DNA of 64,000 nucleotides from Schistosoma haematobium (GCF_000699445.3 NC_067196.1:2852001-2916000); one strand, 5' to 3'; positions 35,721-49,843 are shown, numbered from the stretch's first letter. Translations and numbers: made by a program. The notes: generated from the letters alone by a model not told the origin.

Positions 35721-36590
35721 ATTTGCAAATACTTATCTTACGCTTAAAGGCCTAACATTTCAAAAATAGAGACGTCATTAAATAGTGATAATGTCTAACT
35801 TTAACTACTGATCTTTGAGTGCCCGCAATGGACAACTGTTTCACGCTAAACGATGCCAAGGTTTACTAGTCGCGTCTGACACCTAAAATATTAGTTATAC
35901 AGTCATTAAACTGTTTATAAGGGATTTCATGAGTATTATCAGTACATCGTACAAAGATAGGTTAAAAATCATTTTAAACTTGTGTGTAAGAATATTTTCA
36001 GCTGAAGCTCGTCACCCAGGTGGTTATTATACTTTTACAAAATTATCCTTCATCATTGACAAACCCTCGAATACAAATACACATCTAATTTGTCTAAATT
36101 TGTGAATTTTTATAAGTTACCTAGTGTTTACGCTGTATTAACACAACATTTATAATGACGTGAAGATCGAACATTTTGTTACAAATTTCCAATCGGACTC
36201 ATTGAATGCAATCACATTAAAATCAAATGGACTGGGGATAACTGAAGAACGGTAAATTGTATACGAATAGTCTGTGGGTCGGAATACAGCTTATACTAAT
36301 GGCAACATGAATATGCCTAGTATAGCTGCTTAACAATTATACAACAAATATATATATCGTATTTGTTCATAAATAGATCCCAAAAGTCACCATTTATAAT
36401 CCTCGTCTGGCTATAACGCTATTATCAAAATCCATAGTTGAAAGTTCAATAAAATAATCATTGAATAATTTCATACATTACTTTTAAGTACACACTTAAA
36501 ACATGTACATCACATAACAAATTACACTAATTATGAGCGCTCCAACACTGGTTTTTGTGTCAAGTAAAATGAATAATTCTAACTAATTTC
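35721..36590. other. No gene seen
   Basis: AT-rich sequence with no recognisable frame or repeat match within the window. Confidence 0.4.
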
Positions 36591-36599
36591 ATCCATTGG

Positions 36600-36860
36600 T
36601 TGAAAAAACGATACTGACTCTGGAATATCTGGGCTACCTGTTTTTGCTATCTAGCTATTTTAACAAGTTATCTGTGTATGTTTGTTTTAATACATCATTA
36701 TGTCTATTAGCCACCAACCTATTCATGTGCGTTTGTGACAAGTTAACGACTTCTCGTTGTACAAGTTACACAATATTCAATTAGAAATAACATGGTTGCT
36801 GACAATGTAAATAGAAATGAATTTGCATTATTCAGTTGTCAATTCTTGAACTTCTGACAT
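36600..36860 (+). pseudogene. Decayed copy of the unit-borne 93-codon ORF region
   Basis: The nucleotide sequence aligns with about 53,610-53,790: the 'gaatatct.ggctacctgtt' start, the ctattttaacaagttatctgt block and the 'atgtctatt' start codon region. It has many substitutions and no long frame in register. A fragment of the omega-1 unit therefore once lay here. Confidence 0.55.
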
Positions 36861-37679
36861 CTAATTAACGATCAATCAATATCCATCGTCAATATCGATC
36901 AGGAAATAAGAAACGGACACACAACAAAATTATTTCTACTGAAAATTTCATATTGTATCAAAAATAACACAATCGTTAGTAATAGTCAATACAATGATTG
37001 ACAAGTATAAGAATCTATGATTGTTAAGTATGTCAAATAATATGAAATATTGAGAGAGGGCCACACTATTGTTTTTGATGAATCTACAGTTGATAAGCCA
37101 CATCTTATCACACATTACATTTTTGCATCTGAGCTTTTTATGAAACGGCAGATATTTTCACTTTTTCGTAGATTGTTGAATAGTTGAAAATGCGGACATT
37201 TTTATAGGCGATGGTCACAATTGTCTAACGGGTTCCGTCGAATCAATGGTGTGTTGAGGGAGATAAGCTTTAGTTAGTTATCGTTAGTATTAATGGTAAT
37301 AGAGAAGTTTTATGGAAAAGTGTTTCGGAAGTGTTCATTTGAAACATTCATGAGAGTGTACACGCAGCAAACAGATGCACTACTAGTTTAATCAATTTAT
37401 TAGTAGTCAAATGTGTTTGTAATATTCGGGAACGACGACCAATGATGTACGTAGTGATAAGGACAGTGGATAAGATGAATACACATATACTGCTAAGTTT
37501 GAGAAATGAAGATATCACCTTGAACAAACAAACGGAACTAAAATTATCAACGCAATAACAGGAATAAGCTAAGCGGTTTTTTAAAGCCGGTCGAGCTACT
37601 ACAGATACTCATATTTGTTTGTCGAACACAGAAATAATAACGAACCAGGAGCAAGCTTAAGTCATGTAGCTGTAGAGCA
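36861..37679. other. No gene seen
   Basis: AT-rich with only short frames and no recognised repeat. Confidence 0.4.
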
Positions 37680-38440
37680 ATAGCTGTCGCAACAGCAACT
37701 ACAACTTATCCAGATCCTGACAGATATGAAGATGCACTTACTTCTCAGATTTGCTCGTCCATTTCTATTTCCACTCTGTCAGTTGATGGCGTCGTAAACA
37801 GTATTATTGATTTTCATAGCGATTGTGATGCTGATGCCGATTTTGATACTTAAATTTGGCTTAAGGAGGATCTACTTAATTCTGATTTTGCCAAATGAAG
37901 TGATCCAATGCAGGTATAGCCGCTACTTCATAAATCGAGACAAAGTGAGGTATTCAGACGCCGATATTTGCTATTTCTACAAAACTCACATAAACGCTCG
38001 TTTGTTCAAACTGTCCAGTCATTAAGACAACACTTTTAAGCACACATTATCGATGTTTGAAGGTGTTGATGAATGCGAACGCTGAATTGCTTACGCGTGT
38101 AACCATCTTAAACCGCGAATTTGAACGTTTCTAGATGGAGGCATTCACAGAAGATCATCTTGTAGTCCTGATTCGTATCATCAGCATACAAACCCAGACG
38201 TTTAATTTCATGAAAATATGGAACCACGAGCCAAAACTAGCTGAGTGATATTGCTAAAACATTTCAACGTCTTATTGCGACCTTGTATGTTCAAACAAAA
38301 TCGTTGCAGGACCCACAAATTCATACTCGTGAAATTGGTTGAGTTAAAATCCAAAACCAACTCGAACATAACATCGGTTAAGAAGCCTCAGAAGGCCTAC
38401 ATGTAAACTTTGCACTATCGCGTTGTTGACATCAGAGATG
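37680..38440 (+). mobile_element. Probable LTR-retrotransposon gag relic
   Basis: Broken plus-strand frames give DADFDT..W, RYEDxLNSDFAK-like, PLLHKSR, and near 38,310-38,380 an IHTRE..NQLEHN stretch. This order recalls gag of schistosome LTR elements. Stops and shifts are frequent and the family is uncertain. Confidence 0.35.
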
Positions 38441-38965
38441 AAAGCCGCACACAAGCACGATTTAATCTTCAAGAAGTCAGTCTGTAGTGAACAGAACACG
38501 AGTGGGGACAATCGAATGTATTTAACACAACAATTACAGACTATCTCAATAAAGTCTGAATACCATATAGTAAATTGTCAATTTGCAAAATATTCATGCA
38601 TCAAACCAAACTGGACTGTTTCTGTTGCAAACACCAATCCATTGTCTCCCATTCCATTGTTCATGCGTTTTCTTACAAATTCCGTTGTGTTCTCGCTCTT
38701 CCTTTCTTCATCTTCCCCATTTTCTGCTGCCAGACATCACGTACTTTTAACGCACGTTTTATACTACTCATATCAATATAAGAAGCTCACACCACAAGTC
38801 AACTATGTTAATAGCAGTTATCTGTCTACTGTTTCGGAGTGCGACATAAATCAAATTTACTATTGTCGAGATTCGTTGCGCGACATTGACAAATGCTTGA
38901 TGCTTGAAGAGTGTGTTTGTGTTGACATCTTCATGACTGAAATTGCTGAAACGGTTTCCTATTGA
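38423..38965 (+). other. 180-codon open frame of unknown nature
   Basis: It is the longest uninterrupted plus-strand frame in the 31-43 kb stretch. There is no signal peptide, domain or splice context that I recognise. It carries an internal low-complexity Ser/Phe/Leu part (about residues 85-105) and 8 Cys, five of them in the last third. It directly follows a gag-like relic, so it is more likely repeat-derived than a gene. Confidence 0.2.
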
Positions 38966-39589
38966 TCATCCAGTAGCATCCAACGAAGCACATAGCCCAA
39001 TGCTATACATGTTGGCCATATTACCGCTCAATCATTCAATCTGTAGTCAGATAAAAATGACATTAAAAAGACAAGTTGATGAATGATGTGTGGAATTACA
39101 AAGTGTGAAAAATAAATGTTACTCTATCTTTTTTTCTGGATAGATCACCTACAGATTGTTCATAAGGAAATGTTTGATTTCGTTAGAACACAGGAAAGTA
39201 CTTCAATACACAATCCCAGTCAGTGAAAGAAAAACAATCAAAAAGAAGAGTGAATTAATATGCTTGCAGCCATTGTTAATTATGAACTAGAACAACGCAA
39301 ATTTACTCATTTAATTCGTCTATTCTGATTGGCATTTTCTTAACAAGACTTCTTTCTACGGAATTGAGTTATTGACCAATTTCGCAACCCTCCACCCTCA
39401 CTCAGATTTGGGACCGCAATACCTCTAAAAGATGCGGAGTTAAAGTAAATTTAGTTCATGTAAAACGTGGGAACCTAAAGGACCTTACGCAATGAGCGAT
39501 AGAAAGAAATAAGATGACAGTTCAAATGACCTGACAACATAGATGGGGAATTCTAGCGAAAGATGTATAGTGGCAGTTAGTAGGATGGA

Positions 39590-39905
39590 GGACTCAAGTT
39601 TCGTCTTTTTACTTAAAATGCTTGTAAATTGAGGCCAAATCGAAGCAGTCCGCAGAGTATGCACCTATGCCGATGAAAGACTGACTGATTATAGTCCTAA
39701 ACAACAATGAAAAGATTGAAGTAAGCAATACCAAGTGAATTTAAGCTTCACTCCAATGTTCAAACAGGTGGTTATCAGGACTTAGTAGCTAAGTGTATAA
39801 CGTGATGGCATTTGACGCGAAAGAAACAAGGTTCAAGTCCTGGAATAAACATCAGCTCTGGGATGCAAGTATTTCCAGCTTATAAGTCACAAATAGGGCA
39901 AAATG
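39590..39905 (+). repeat. Unnamed repeat plus decayed Smα SINE
   Basis: 39,595-39,745 is related to the tandem units at 10.9-11.3 kb. 39,755-39,905 is an Smα-like monomer with a tRNA-like head, a B-box-like 'ggttcaagtcc' (about 39,831) and a badly decayed hammerhead (cagcttataagtc ... gggcaaaatg). Confidence 0.5.
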
Positions 39906-40959
39906 TAAGTCGTCGATTCTACTATCAATCTTTGTCTGTATAAATGTTACATTAACGAAAGAGGGAACAAAAATGTGATGAGTTCATTTTGTAATGCAAT
40001 ATTCGGTAATTGTGTTAGTTCTAACCAAAATTATGAAAAGTCGGAAGCATCCGAAAGAAAGGTTTTCAACCATGTAACGATATCTAGGAAGAAATCCAAT
40101 TTTAATTTAAAATCTGAATATTGATGTTATGTATACCTATGGCTTCTGGTGTTTGTTATATATTACTGTCATATAGTATATTCAGTAGAAATGTAGAATA
40201 GACGTGTTGAGAATAAAAGAAAAAGGAATGTTCCCGCCCCTGGATGTAGCTCTGTCATAAGTGGTCTAACATAACTTACAAATAAATGCATGCATTACTC
40301 ATCCGGCAGAACATGATGTAAACCTACTCAGGAAAAATAGTAGAGCATCTATCCAATTAAGGATTTCAATATCGGGTAATCTTGGTTGAGCTCATTGATT
40401 AACTTACTTAAAATACAGTGTTATTTGAATAGTATCAATTTATCTCTTTCTTTGTACTGTTATCATCATTAGATCACATGACCGATTCTAATTGAATTGT
40501 TGACTTCTGATTTCAAACACCTTCGATATTATTATAATAACGATTATCGAGGTGATCGATGGACGAAAAATAAACATTATAATATGTAGAATACTTAGTA
40601 ACACTCTACCAGCATTTAATGATGAGCAATCTGTTGACCAAGAGATTACAACTCTTACATCCAGTAAATTCACAGGCGTATCGTTCAATGCTAAGACTAT
40701 ATGTCAAGCTATAAAATGTCGTACAACTACAACAAGTATATGAACCGACAGTTTCACCCTCATATTCCTTAGTTATGTGGCGATAATACACCTAACATAC
40801 TTTTGGTGTATGCGCTATATTCTCAGACCAGGCGTGCATCCGAATAACTGGATGAACGGCTACATTACCACACAGTAGGAGACTGAAGACCGAAGTGACG
40901 CTACTAACTACAGATCAATAAATATCATTTTAGTAATTCTATGACACATGGAGGTTGTA

Positions 40960-41320
40960 ATATACGACATCTCAGGTTGTTTGCCAACTCATTACCTTAT
41001 TCCTAAACCACAACGTGGTTTTCTGAAAGGTAGTCGCACAAAGTCGTCTGGTATAATCAGGTCATTCAGCGATGTATCACACAGCATGATATATCATAAA
41101 ATATATGAACTACATGGCCCTTTACTATGTTGGCGTAAATCATTCTTAAATGATTGTTACCGAATTCAAACACATCAGCACTTAAGGGAGTAACTAGTGG
41201 GGTTATTCAGGGGATTGTACCAGGACCTCTTATATTCGTAATATACGTTGACAGCATCTGTAGCTGAGGAAACTTAGAAAAGACATCATTGTATTCTGAT
41301 GACCTGAAGGAAACGTACTT
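40960..41320 (+). mobile_element. CR1/jockey-like reverse transcriptase fragment
   Basis: The plus strand reads LPTHYLIPKPQRGFLKGSRTKS, then SHSMIYHKIYELHGPLLCWRKSFL, then after a shift SGVIQGIVPGPLIFVIYVDSI and a YSDDLK-like catalytic region (about 41,297). This is the order of RT motifs in CR1-like elements. It ends about 130 bases before the left palindrome arm. Confidence 0.7.
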
Positions 41321-43808
41321 ATGCCACAAGAACGAAATATTCGACATTTCTAATTCGTACGGCGGGAGTAAAACGAGATGGACGAATCTTGCAGCTGATG
41401 GGTTGTAAATGTCTAGCCAACAGCTCCGGATAACGTCCATCTATGAGAACTAACGAAGGCGAGTTCAGAATTAGATCGCTCTGTAATAATATGAAAACTC
41501 GTAATCTGACATTGATTGTCGTTAACCGTATTGTTTTTCCGACGAACAAGTAAATCCTTGAGCATCACTACACCTTGACATTCAACGATCACATGAGTAA
41601 TCGTGCCATATTACCATATTTTATTATCGCGATTTGCGCTATTATGAATGTGCATGTTAATCGCTGGTAACGAAGCTTGAGTTGTTGGATCAGCATCGCT
41701 TTATTGATTAAGCTCTTGAGAGTTTGTCCCTCAATCAATCGCTGGACATGCGACCGACATTTCATCTAAAGTAGAGTCTGTTGCGGATCAAAAACTGGTT
41801 TCTTTCAAATACTTTTACTGAGTATTTTGTTTAGTACTCTCAGCATTCTGAATAATATTCACACGATGATGTGTGTAAGGCTTGCAGACGACAGCTTTTA
41901 GATGTCTAGCCAGCAGCTTCGGATATCAGTCAACTACTCCCATGCGTCTAATGGAATTCTACAAGGAGCGAGCGAAATGCGATCAAAAGTTTTGATCCAG
42001 AGTTAGGTTATGTACAGTAAAACTTGAGTATTCGGACTGATAGAATAGGCCAAGAAACTCTGAAAATTTTCAAAATGACATATGTATATGTGAATATCAA
42101 ATGGAAACCATATTAGGTGATAATTTGTCTTCTTGTTTCACAGATATTTTATTGAAACTCTCTATAATCGATTCGGTCATTCTGGTTCGTCTGCTTTTAA
42201 GCACATTGAGTTCGAAGTGATGGTGAGAAACAAACATTCAAGCGTCCACACAGATCATGTCAATTGACCATTCAACCAGACAATGGAGTACAATCATATA
42301 CAGTGTTTGATGATCTAGTAAGTCTGAATAGCCATTTCAATAGTCTTGTAGTTTTTGCAGCATCAATAAAACGAGATGGACATATCGTGTAAGAAGTATC
42401 AAGTCCAGACTAATCCTATGCCCGTTCTAAGTCGTATGCAGCAACCTGTGATTATATTTTGAAGTGGATGATATTCCAGTGTCTGAATGTTATATTATTA
42501 TAGACCTTGAATTTTGGATGTTTACCTGACTTCAATTTTTCAACACATAACACTTAAGTCAGATCGACAGCACATGTGGGCTTCGTATCTTGCCATTTCC
42601 ATGACAGTGAGTCTCTACTAGTAACATAGACAGTTTGTGTCTTCCCAACGCTAAGCTTCTTCAAAAGAAAACCTAACATTTCAAGTGTTGTGTAAAGTCG
42701 AAAACAATTGCGTAGTAAATCTGTTCCTAATTATTTCAGTTCGCCTATGTGCTCAAGATGCCGATTTCAGTAGTTCACATCACACTTAGATGCTAGCAAT
42801 AAAAAGAAACAAATACTGGTCCCTTGAAACTTCTTTCTCTGTGTTAGGTTTTTATATTATCATCTTTGGTACTAGATTCGAAAATCCAGTGTCTTCGATT
42901 CGTCTGCTTTTATAAACGCCAAATTGAGTTTGAACTGACGGAGAGAAGCAAACACAGAACATGTCAATTAATCATCCAATCAGACAATGTTTTATGATCT
43001 AGCAAATATGAATAGCCAGAAGGAATTACTACCCATAATGAAAGAAAGCATTTCGGAATTCGTTTCAACAACCACTGTGAATTAATTCCGTATCTGAATA
43101 GACTCATTCATTAACATGATATGATGCCAACTAATGACTTCAAAACCGAATATTATTATTAGGCTGATTTGATCATCATATGGTTGTAATAGCGTACTCA
43201 ATTTAATGGATTTTCGTATCAATTTAAAACAGCGTTTACCATATTCAACGGTGTTTAGGCAAAATTTTCTTTTGAAAACCTTAAAATTAAATGATTCGTC
43301 AATTCTCATATATGAATTCATTATTAAACTTGGTAACACATTGGAAGCAATAATAATTAGTTATCCTACGAAGTTTTCAGACAATTATTGCTTTAGTCTA
43401 TTTGCTTTCATTGGAGATCCAGAGATACAAATAAGAACATTTATTGTGGTTCACTTCCAAAGACATAAATGTATCTCATAAGACTTTCGACACGATTTCT
43501 AGAATTTAAATCACTTTTAATTACAGAACCATCGCACCATCTGTGAACAAATTTGACCATGTGCTTCACGACATCTACTTTTCAAGAGTTCACCGATTTA
43601 CCGATAGCAGTCTGTGACTAACGAGTGAACAATCTTGCAACTAGATGTGTACCACTTGTGGGATTTATCAACGATTGTTTGCAAGATGCATTAAGAGTCT
43701 ATCGTCACGATTTACTATGAAAAATTCAATATAATTGTCCTTACACAAATATCTTTTAAATTATGCTTCAGAAATACGAAATAACAGAAACAGTAGACAC
43801 GTTTCAAC

Positions 43809-43814
43809 TTTATT
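43809..43814 (-). terminator. Poly(A) signal of gene B
   Basis: AATAAA on the minus strand about 40 bases after the stop of gene B, mirrored after gene C. Confidence 0.6.
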
Positions 43815-43853
43815 ATTAAACATAGGTTTAACTGTAACAAATTTACGCAGTAA

Positions 43854-46800
43854 TCAATATGGAGGGAATACGAACTGATTTGGACAGTCGCCGAGGGAAT
43901 GGCAGTCCACGTAATGATGTGTAAGATTGAAGCAAATCCTCACCTCTTCCAGGAGACGCACTCCACTCTGGAAAAATGAGAGAACGGCAGAGTTAAGCCA
44001 ATATTTCACAATGATCGAAATCAAGTTCAGCTCTAAAGGTATCAATTAACATAAGTGTATTATAAACTTCATGTGTCGGAACGATTGTTTGTCTACCCAT
44101 TTCATTATGACTAGATGTTGTGCATAATTCGTAAATGACAAATGTCCACGAATTGTTATTAAACATATAATGTGTAAGATTACTACAATTATCGCATTCG
44201 CATTTAGCAATATCTGATTGTTATAAGCGAAGATGAATACTGCCTGGTAGTGGACACACGTTTCATCCTATTTAGGACTGCTCAGCTGGACGTACTTGCA
44301 TCCCTGGGTTGATGTTCACTTCAAGACTCGAACCTTGTAGCTATCGCGCCAATCACCATCACGTTATCCACCTAGTTACTGAATCCTGATAGCCACCTGT
44401 TTGTGCAATGGGGTGAAGTTTGATTCCACTTGCATTTGTTCGCATCCACTGTTAGTCACAATCAATATCTGCTTATAAAGCTCGTGAATTAAGACAATAT
44501 CGAGGCAGGTTTGTTGGTTCATATTTTCACTTCAAATCAGTTACAATATGCTTTCAACTTCACTTATTGTCTAACTACATTCTTATTAACAGTTTGCTGA
44601 AATACCGTTTACCAGTTATATAACATTCTGGAAAGTCGAATGGTACGATAAAAAAACGTGTTTTATTTTTACATTCGTAAAGGAATCGATTACTGATTAC
44701 TGATACACTCACCTGTCCGATTACGTTGGTGCACTTTAAGAAACCATGGTGACCGTATTCTTTCTTCAGTACGTTCTGAAAATCGCTTGCCTGTGAAAAA
44801 TAGAACGAAAATTCATTTCTAATATGTATGAAATATAATGATTACAATGCTTTTGCAACAATATTTAAAAGTAATGGAGATGGTTAATTAAATGACGTAA
44901 CGTCACAAACAGTTGCAAATACAGTCATGAAGGTATGAGACACAAGTGAAGAGGGAGGTGGATATTTTCAAATGTGAAGTAGTAGAGGCACACAGAGGCG
45001 ACCAGACTGGGGAAACCATCCTCTACATATAAAGAAAACCACTACTACTAGTAATAATAATAATAATAATAATAATAGTGGTAGTAGTAGTATTTGCTCA
45101 CAGTTTTCTTACTGAAAAAAGCTACAGCTTACAAAATTTCAATTCTGATGTGAACGGATTCACGTACCTTTCACTGTGTTGGATATGTGATTATCCAAGT
45201 GTACCTTGTTTCGTGAAATAATAGTCGTTTATCTAGAGTAGCAAAACATTTACTGTTCTTGCCTGTTAACCATTGAAGTTCTTAATCCTTGTTTTGTCAG
45301 TTCTAACTGACGTCGACATTCGGTTCATGAAGCCATCACACTAGTTTAGTATCAGTGATCACACTGACAGATTTCGTACAACATTCGCATCACTTTGAAT
45401 AGTTAGTAGGTATCTCTTGGAGTCGGCCAATTATGTTAAAATATCCCCTCAAATTCAATGGAAATTCGTTATTTAACAACAAACGGTAACACGGTTGATT
45501 GTTCAATGAAATGTTCCTTTTAAATGAGTTCACACTCTTTCTGATCATGCATAATTATAGATGTGACCGACGTTTGAACTGGGTTAGATCCCAACCATTA
45601 TTTTATCGAGCATATATGATGGTGCAGTCATGAAAATTGATTTATTCTCTAAGACTTACATCATATTTCATGGAAGCATGCGGTGTGATACCATGTTTTT
45701 TCAGATTACTAAAATAATAGAAAACAAATATAAACAAAGATATAAGATGTAATTGGCTAATTTAACAAGTATTTACTTACACAGTAACATTAGACATCCG
45801 GTTTTTACTCATCAGACATCGGTTGTTTAATCAACCGATACGCATGATCAAATTATATGCTCTTCTCAGTCGTATTACTGAAAACAACTGAAGAGCCTCA
45901 TTTCAGTCGAAAATGGGCGTCCTCAATCCCACTTATAGGACATAACACATCTGTTCATAGTCAGTATGATTAGTTTGTTTCACAAGTCGATCACGAATAT
46001 GAGGACGATCAATATGGCTAACTATATGTTATCATAAATTTATTACAACATGGATCACTTACTCCAGTAGTTTCAGTTTTTTCATCTCGTCAATACCAAA
46101 TTTGAAGTACCGATATTGATTACCGATTAGAGGGTCCTGTAGTGCACACCTGCCATGTATGTCAAATTCATATTTCCTATAAGTGGACACAGTTGAAAAT
46201 ATTTCATAAAGTAACCAAATGCAATTTGAAAAGTACACGATAATGGCCTAAACTGTCTTCGAAAACGAACATCATGAGTTTATTGTTTGTTGAAAGACCC
46301 CTAGTTTGAAACATCTGAAAGTTGAAGATTCAGCATAAAGTGCCTTATCATTTTTATGTTGATTTTTCTGTGATGTTTTACTCACAAGACTTATACATAA
46401 TTGAAATTTGTTCGACGACAAATCGAAAACATGAATGACAACACGATGGCTTCTAACAACGTCACTTCAATGAAACAATACAGGAAGTCTTTGTCAACTC
46501 TGTCACATTCATCAGTCAACAAAGCATATCGTCGAGGGTTGATTTCCATTTGCAGATCATTCTGCTTTCGACAGAACACACATCTTCATCTGAAGTTCAT
46601 TTTCCGAGCCAAAATATCATCACTGCATGGCTTCTTTACACAAAACCACTTCAACTTAGTAACTATCAAACGTTCTCATCTGCTCAATGATGTTTGCGTT
46701 TACGGAGTGTGGTTCAATTGCCAGTTACATTGGGGATCATGACCAGAAAACTATATCGTTTAATCGACAGAGAACGTTGTTTAATCCCCGGAAGAAATAT

Positions 46801-49787
46801 TCGGTTAATGAAATATTATCAGATCTCTTACCAAAATACAGCTGGATAGCTGTAATTTTTCAAAAATGGCCACAGTTTTTTTAGATCGCCTAGTAGTCCC
46901 TGAAATAGAATGAGAGAATAAATTTAAAGAATGGCCTTAGTGAATTATTGCATCGGAAAATCTGCTACGAACAAGCGAAATTAAACACTTTTGTTCGCAG
47001 CATCATTGTAAAATTCCACGTTTATTCCCATCCGGTGATGAACATCGCTCGAGGATCAAAAATCGATCAAACTTTAGCATTATCTGCTTATAGAAAATAG
47101 CAATTAGCTCAATCACTACCAAGCAGTGGCTGATACAAATCCAGTGGTTTGCTTGACATTCGATAAGTTAATTAAAATGAGATAGTGTGAATATGATTAA
47201 AAATGGCTGAAATTTATATCTGACTAACCTGCAATTGTGCTATATCAAATTGTTCTTTCGATTTACACTTTGGATTTTTATGACGTGCAATTTTGGGCCT
47301 TAAAAAATGATATACAAAATACATTACAGTTAACCAAATATTTACATCCATTCACTGAGTTGTATATTTTGGAAATTTGATTGCTTATATTTATCAATAA
47401 ACAGCTATAATTTCAGTGTAAAATGTGTGTATCATTCGGAATAATTAAATCATAGTAGTTGCAAAGCGTATATGAGTGTGCCCACTTAAATCTATTCAAC
47501 GCCATTATATTGATTCACAGCATGCATTATTGTTGTTACGGTGGTCAGAAAACTTACTGTTCCTTAGTGAAACAGTGGAACTGAGACCAATAGTAATTTG
47601 ATGCTGATCGATGAGCTCCACAATTTAAATTTACTCCGTCGCACGGACGCGCTGAAAACGACAAGTCAATGCTAGGCAATCACCTCATCATTCAACACTA
47701 TTTCATAAATAATAAGTTCAATGTTTTCAAGAATGCTGTTTGACATGAGTGTACAACAATGTAATGTTGAAACCTGTAGGCATTTCGGATAAGCTCTTAT
47801 TATAAAATCGTACTAATGGTCATTGGATCTAACATAGCAGGTCGGAAGTTTACAGACATAGTGCCCAATGATTATCCATGACATTGCTTGTGTATATTCG
47901 ACAACATTACAAAGCACATATTTCATAAATTAGATGTAATCTTACCACATTCCATGAATAGTAAAACCATCTAATTCTTTCGGTGGAGCACTCTAAAAGG
48001 AAGAATTTCAAATAATTATTACTCAGTTGAACAACGATGTATGTGAATATAATATGTGTTGAAGCTTATCAAATGCGATTCAAGTGACTAGATAATTTTT
48101 CAAAGTGAAATAAGTTGCTTCGGCCATTTGCCTTCAAAAGCTGATCCTTGATATACACTCGAAATAACCCATACCCAAGCTGACAGACCTAAACACTGGA
48201 AATGTCATTGTGTTCAGTTTCAAGCAATCTTTGGCAGTGATGTGCCTAATTGTCCTGATTCAATCCAATCAATATACAGTTAGAATCCCCATGTTTGGTG
48301 AAATAAAGTATTACCTCTACAATGTGAGCGTAACCTGTCAATGAATATCACAATGATCAGTACTCGATCAGCGAATGACTCTGGTCCATATCCACGAACG
48401 GAAGAGAATCGTACAGATTGATTTCATTGTATATTAATCAATAAAATTCATCTGTGAAACGTGAATCGATAGATTCAAGTTCATGTTAAAGGATAACATT
48501 TCAAGTAAACGAAAGTTTTATTACTTTTTGCGCCAGATAATACGATGGTGGCCAAGTCACAGCAAACAGGTAGTATTCAAAGTTGACTTGACCGTATCCT
48601 ACATGTAGGATGATAACAAGTGTTGACACAAGGAAACACAGTGACCTGCAAACAATAGACAATTAACATGGTCGATGAAGTGCAAAACACATTTTGAAAA
48701 ATACGAAGACAGTGAAAACCGCTTATTGACTGGAATATTTTTGTACGAAACTTGATTACGGGAGATCGTTCACTCGACAGATTGTTGATGAATAAATCTT
48801 ACATACCAGATTGCAATCAACAGTTTAGAGAATCAATATTTCTAGCATAACTTTTAATATATCTCGTCCCAGTACTTTGTTAAGGGGAATAGATCATTGC
48901 GTTCTCATGTTAACGAAATCAAGTACACTTTATATGCAGAGATTGATGATGAAGGACGTGGAATCCAAGGCGAGCGTTTCGTCTTATTTGGAACTTGTCA
49001 GTTGAATACACTTCTATCACAGACTCGAATTCAGCTCAGCTCAGCTCTCATGACCATATACATCAAACACATTATTTTAACTATCATGTGAAGCTAACAT
49101 CACATTTATCAGTGATTTTCAGTCCAACTGTTTATTGTGTGAGCTCGGCAGTTATATACAATACCAGTGTGTACTATGTTCGTTATGCGAAACGATCATC
49201 TAGTCCGAAGCAATATGAATGGTTTCATTAGGAGTTTTATGACTAATAAACGTTTGACGAACCATTTCTTCGTAGTATGATTAGTTTAACGTCGAAACTC
49301 ATTGAAATCAGACTGGATCGTGCTCTCGATTAAAATAGAAAATAATCGTTTTGCGAGAATCTGTCGGAAACCTTTTCCACAATCCGTGAGATGTTGCTAA
49401 CTTTTAATTCAACCAGATATATCGGTAAATCATAATTCCGTTACACTAACACAGGGCTATTCGCCACTTCGTTCTTGACTACTGAATGGTTGATGAAGTA
49501 GTTTGTGTACCGGCAAGGACATCCCACAACAGAACACTAAGCAAACACGTCACCCTATTGGCAAATATATGTGTCTCATTTAACCCATATAAAAGATTTA
49601 TTCGGTCAAGCACTGAATCAAGTGAAGAACAAAGTCAATAAATGAAAAAACGTGATTGAGAAAAGAAACGACTAGCTCCTCATTCCAAAAATAAAGAATG
49701 GTTTATCACTCTTACCTGATTCGTAGATAACAGTAATTGTCAAACAGGCAATAAAAACAAGACCTCAACTCACTGTACTCTCATCAT
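43854..49787 (-). CDS. Omega-1 secreted T2 ribonuclease, gene B (open copy)
   Basis: Nine exons on minus: 49,774-49,787; 48,525-48,645; 47,946-47,992; 47,229-47,298; 46,832-46,899; 46,063-46,176; 45,660-45,708; 44,713-44,790; 43,854-43,967. They total 675 bases, 224 residues, in one frame with GT/AG junctions. The N-terminus is a signal peptide. The CAS I His is residue 58, the position mutated in published omega-1 RNase-dead protein. CAS II reads KYEFDIHGRC (from residue 108), with Tyr and Ile where many T2 enzymes have His and Lys. Two N-glycosylation sequons (NYS about 99, NLT about 201) fit the glycosylated egg protein. It is secreted by eggs, enters host cells and degrades host RNA, conditioning Th2 responses. 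The divergent partner is gene C. Confidence 0.9.
44225..44415 (-). repeat. Smα SINE in intron of gene B
   Basis: The minus strand carries a tRNA-like head with 'ggttcgagtct' and a hammerhead with CTGAGCA and TGAAAC, so both core boxes are mutated. It is mirrored at about 59,860-60,050 in gene C. Confidence 0.7.
45041..45093. repeat. ACT/AAT/AGT microsatellite in gene B intron
   Basis: A compound triplet run, mirrored at the same length at 59,180-59,232. Confidence 0.85.
48960..49040 (-). repeat. Hammerhead relic in intron 1 of gene B
   Basis: The minus strand reads ctgacaagttccaaataagacgaaac-like text followed by a tail. It is equivalent to the relics in genes A and C. Confidence 0.6.
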
Positions 49788-49843
49788 CAATTCAAATCTG
49801 CTGATGTATTGTGATAACTGAGCACACAATCTTTCCAACACTG

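Noticed and set aside
38423..38965. 180-codon ORF as a novel gene
   Set aside because: No domain, signal peptide or splice context, and it follows a gag-like relic. It is kept only as an unexplained frame.
45050..45090. Triplet run as a CRISPR or satellite array
   Set aside because: A simple microsatellite in an intron, without spacers.
46401..46742. 113-codon plus-strand ORF inside gene B (mirrored at 57,531-57,872)
   Set aside because: It lies in an intron antisense to omega-1, and its conservation is explained by arm identity. The DNA near it is equally conserved outside the frame.
49029..49050. agctc repeat near 49,030 as a recombination signal
   Set aside because: Only two or three pentamer repeats, in a decayed SINE; too short to support a function.
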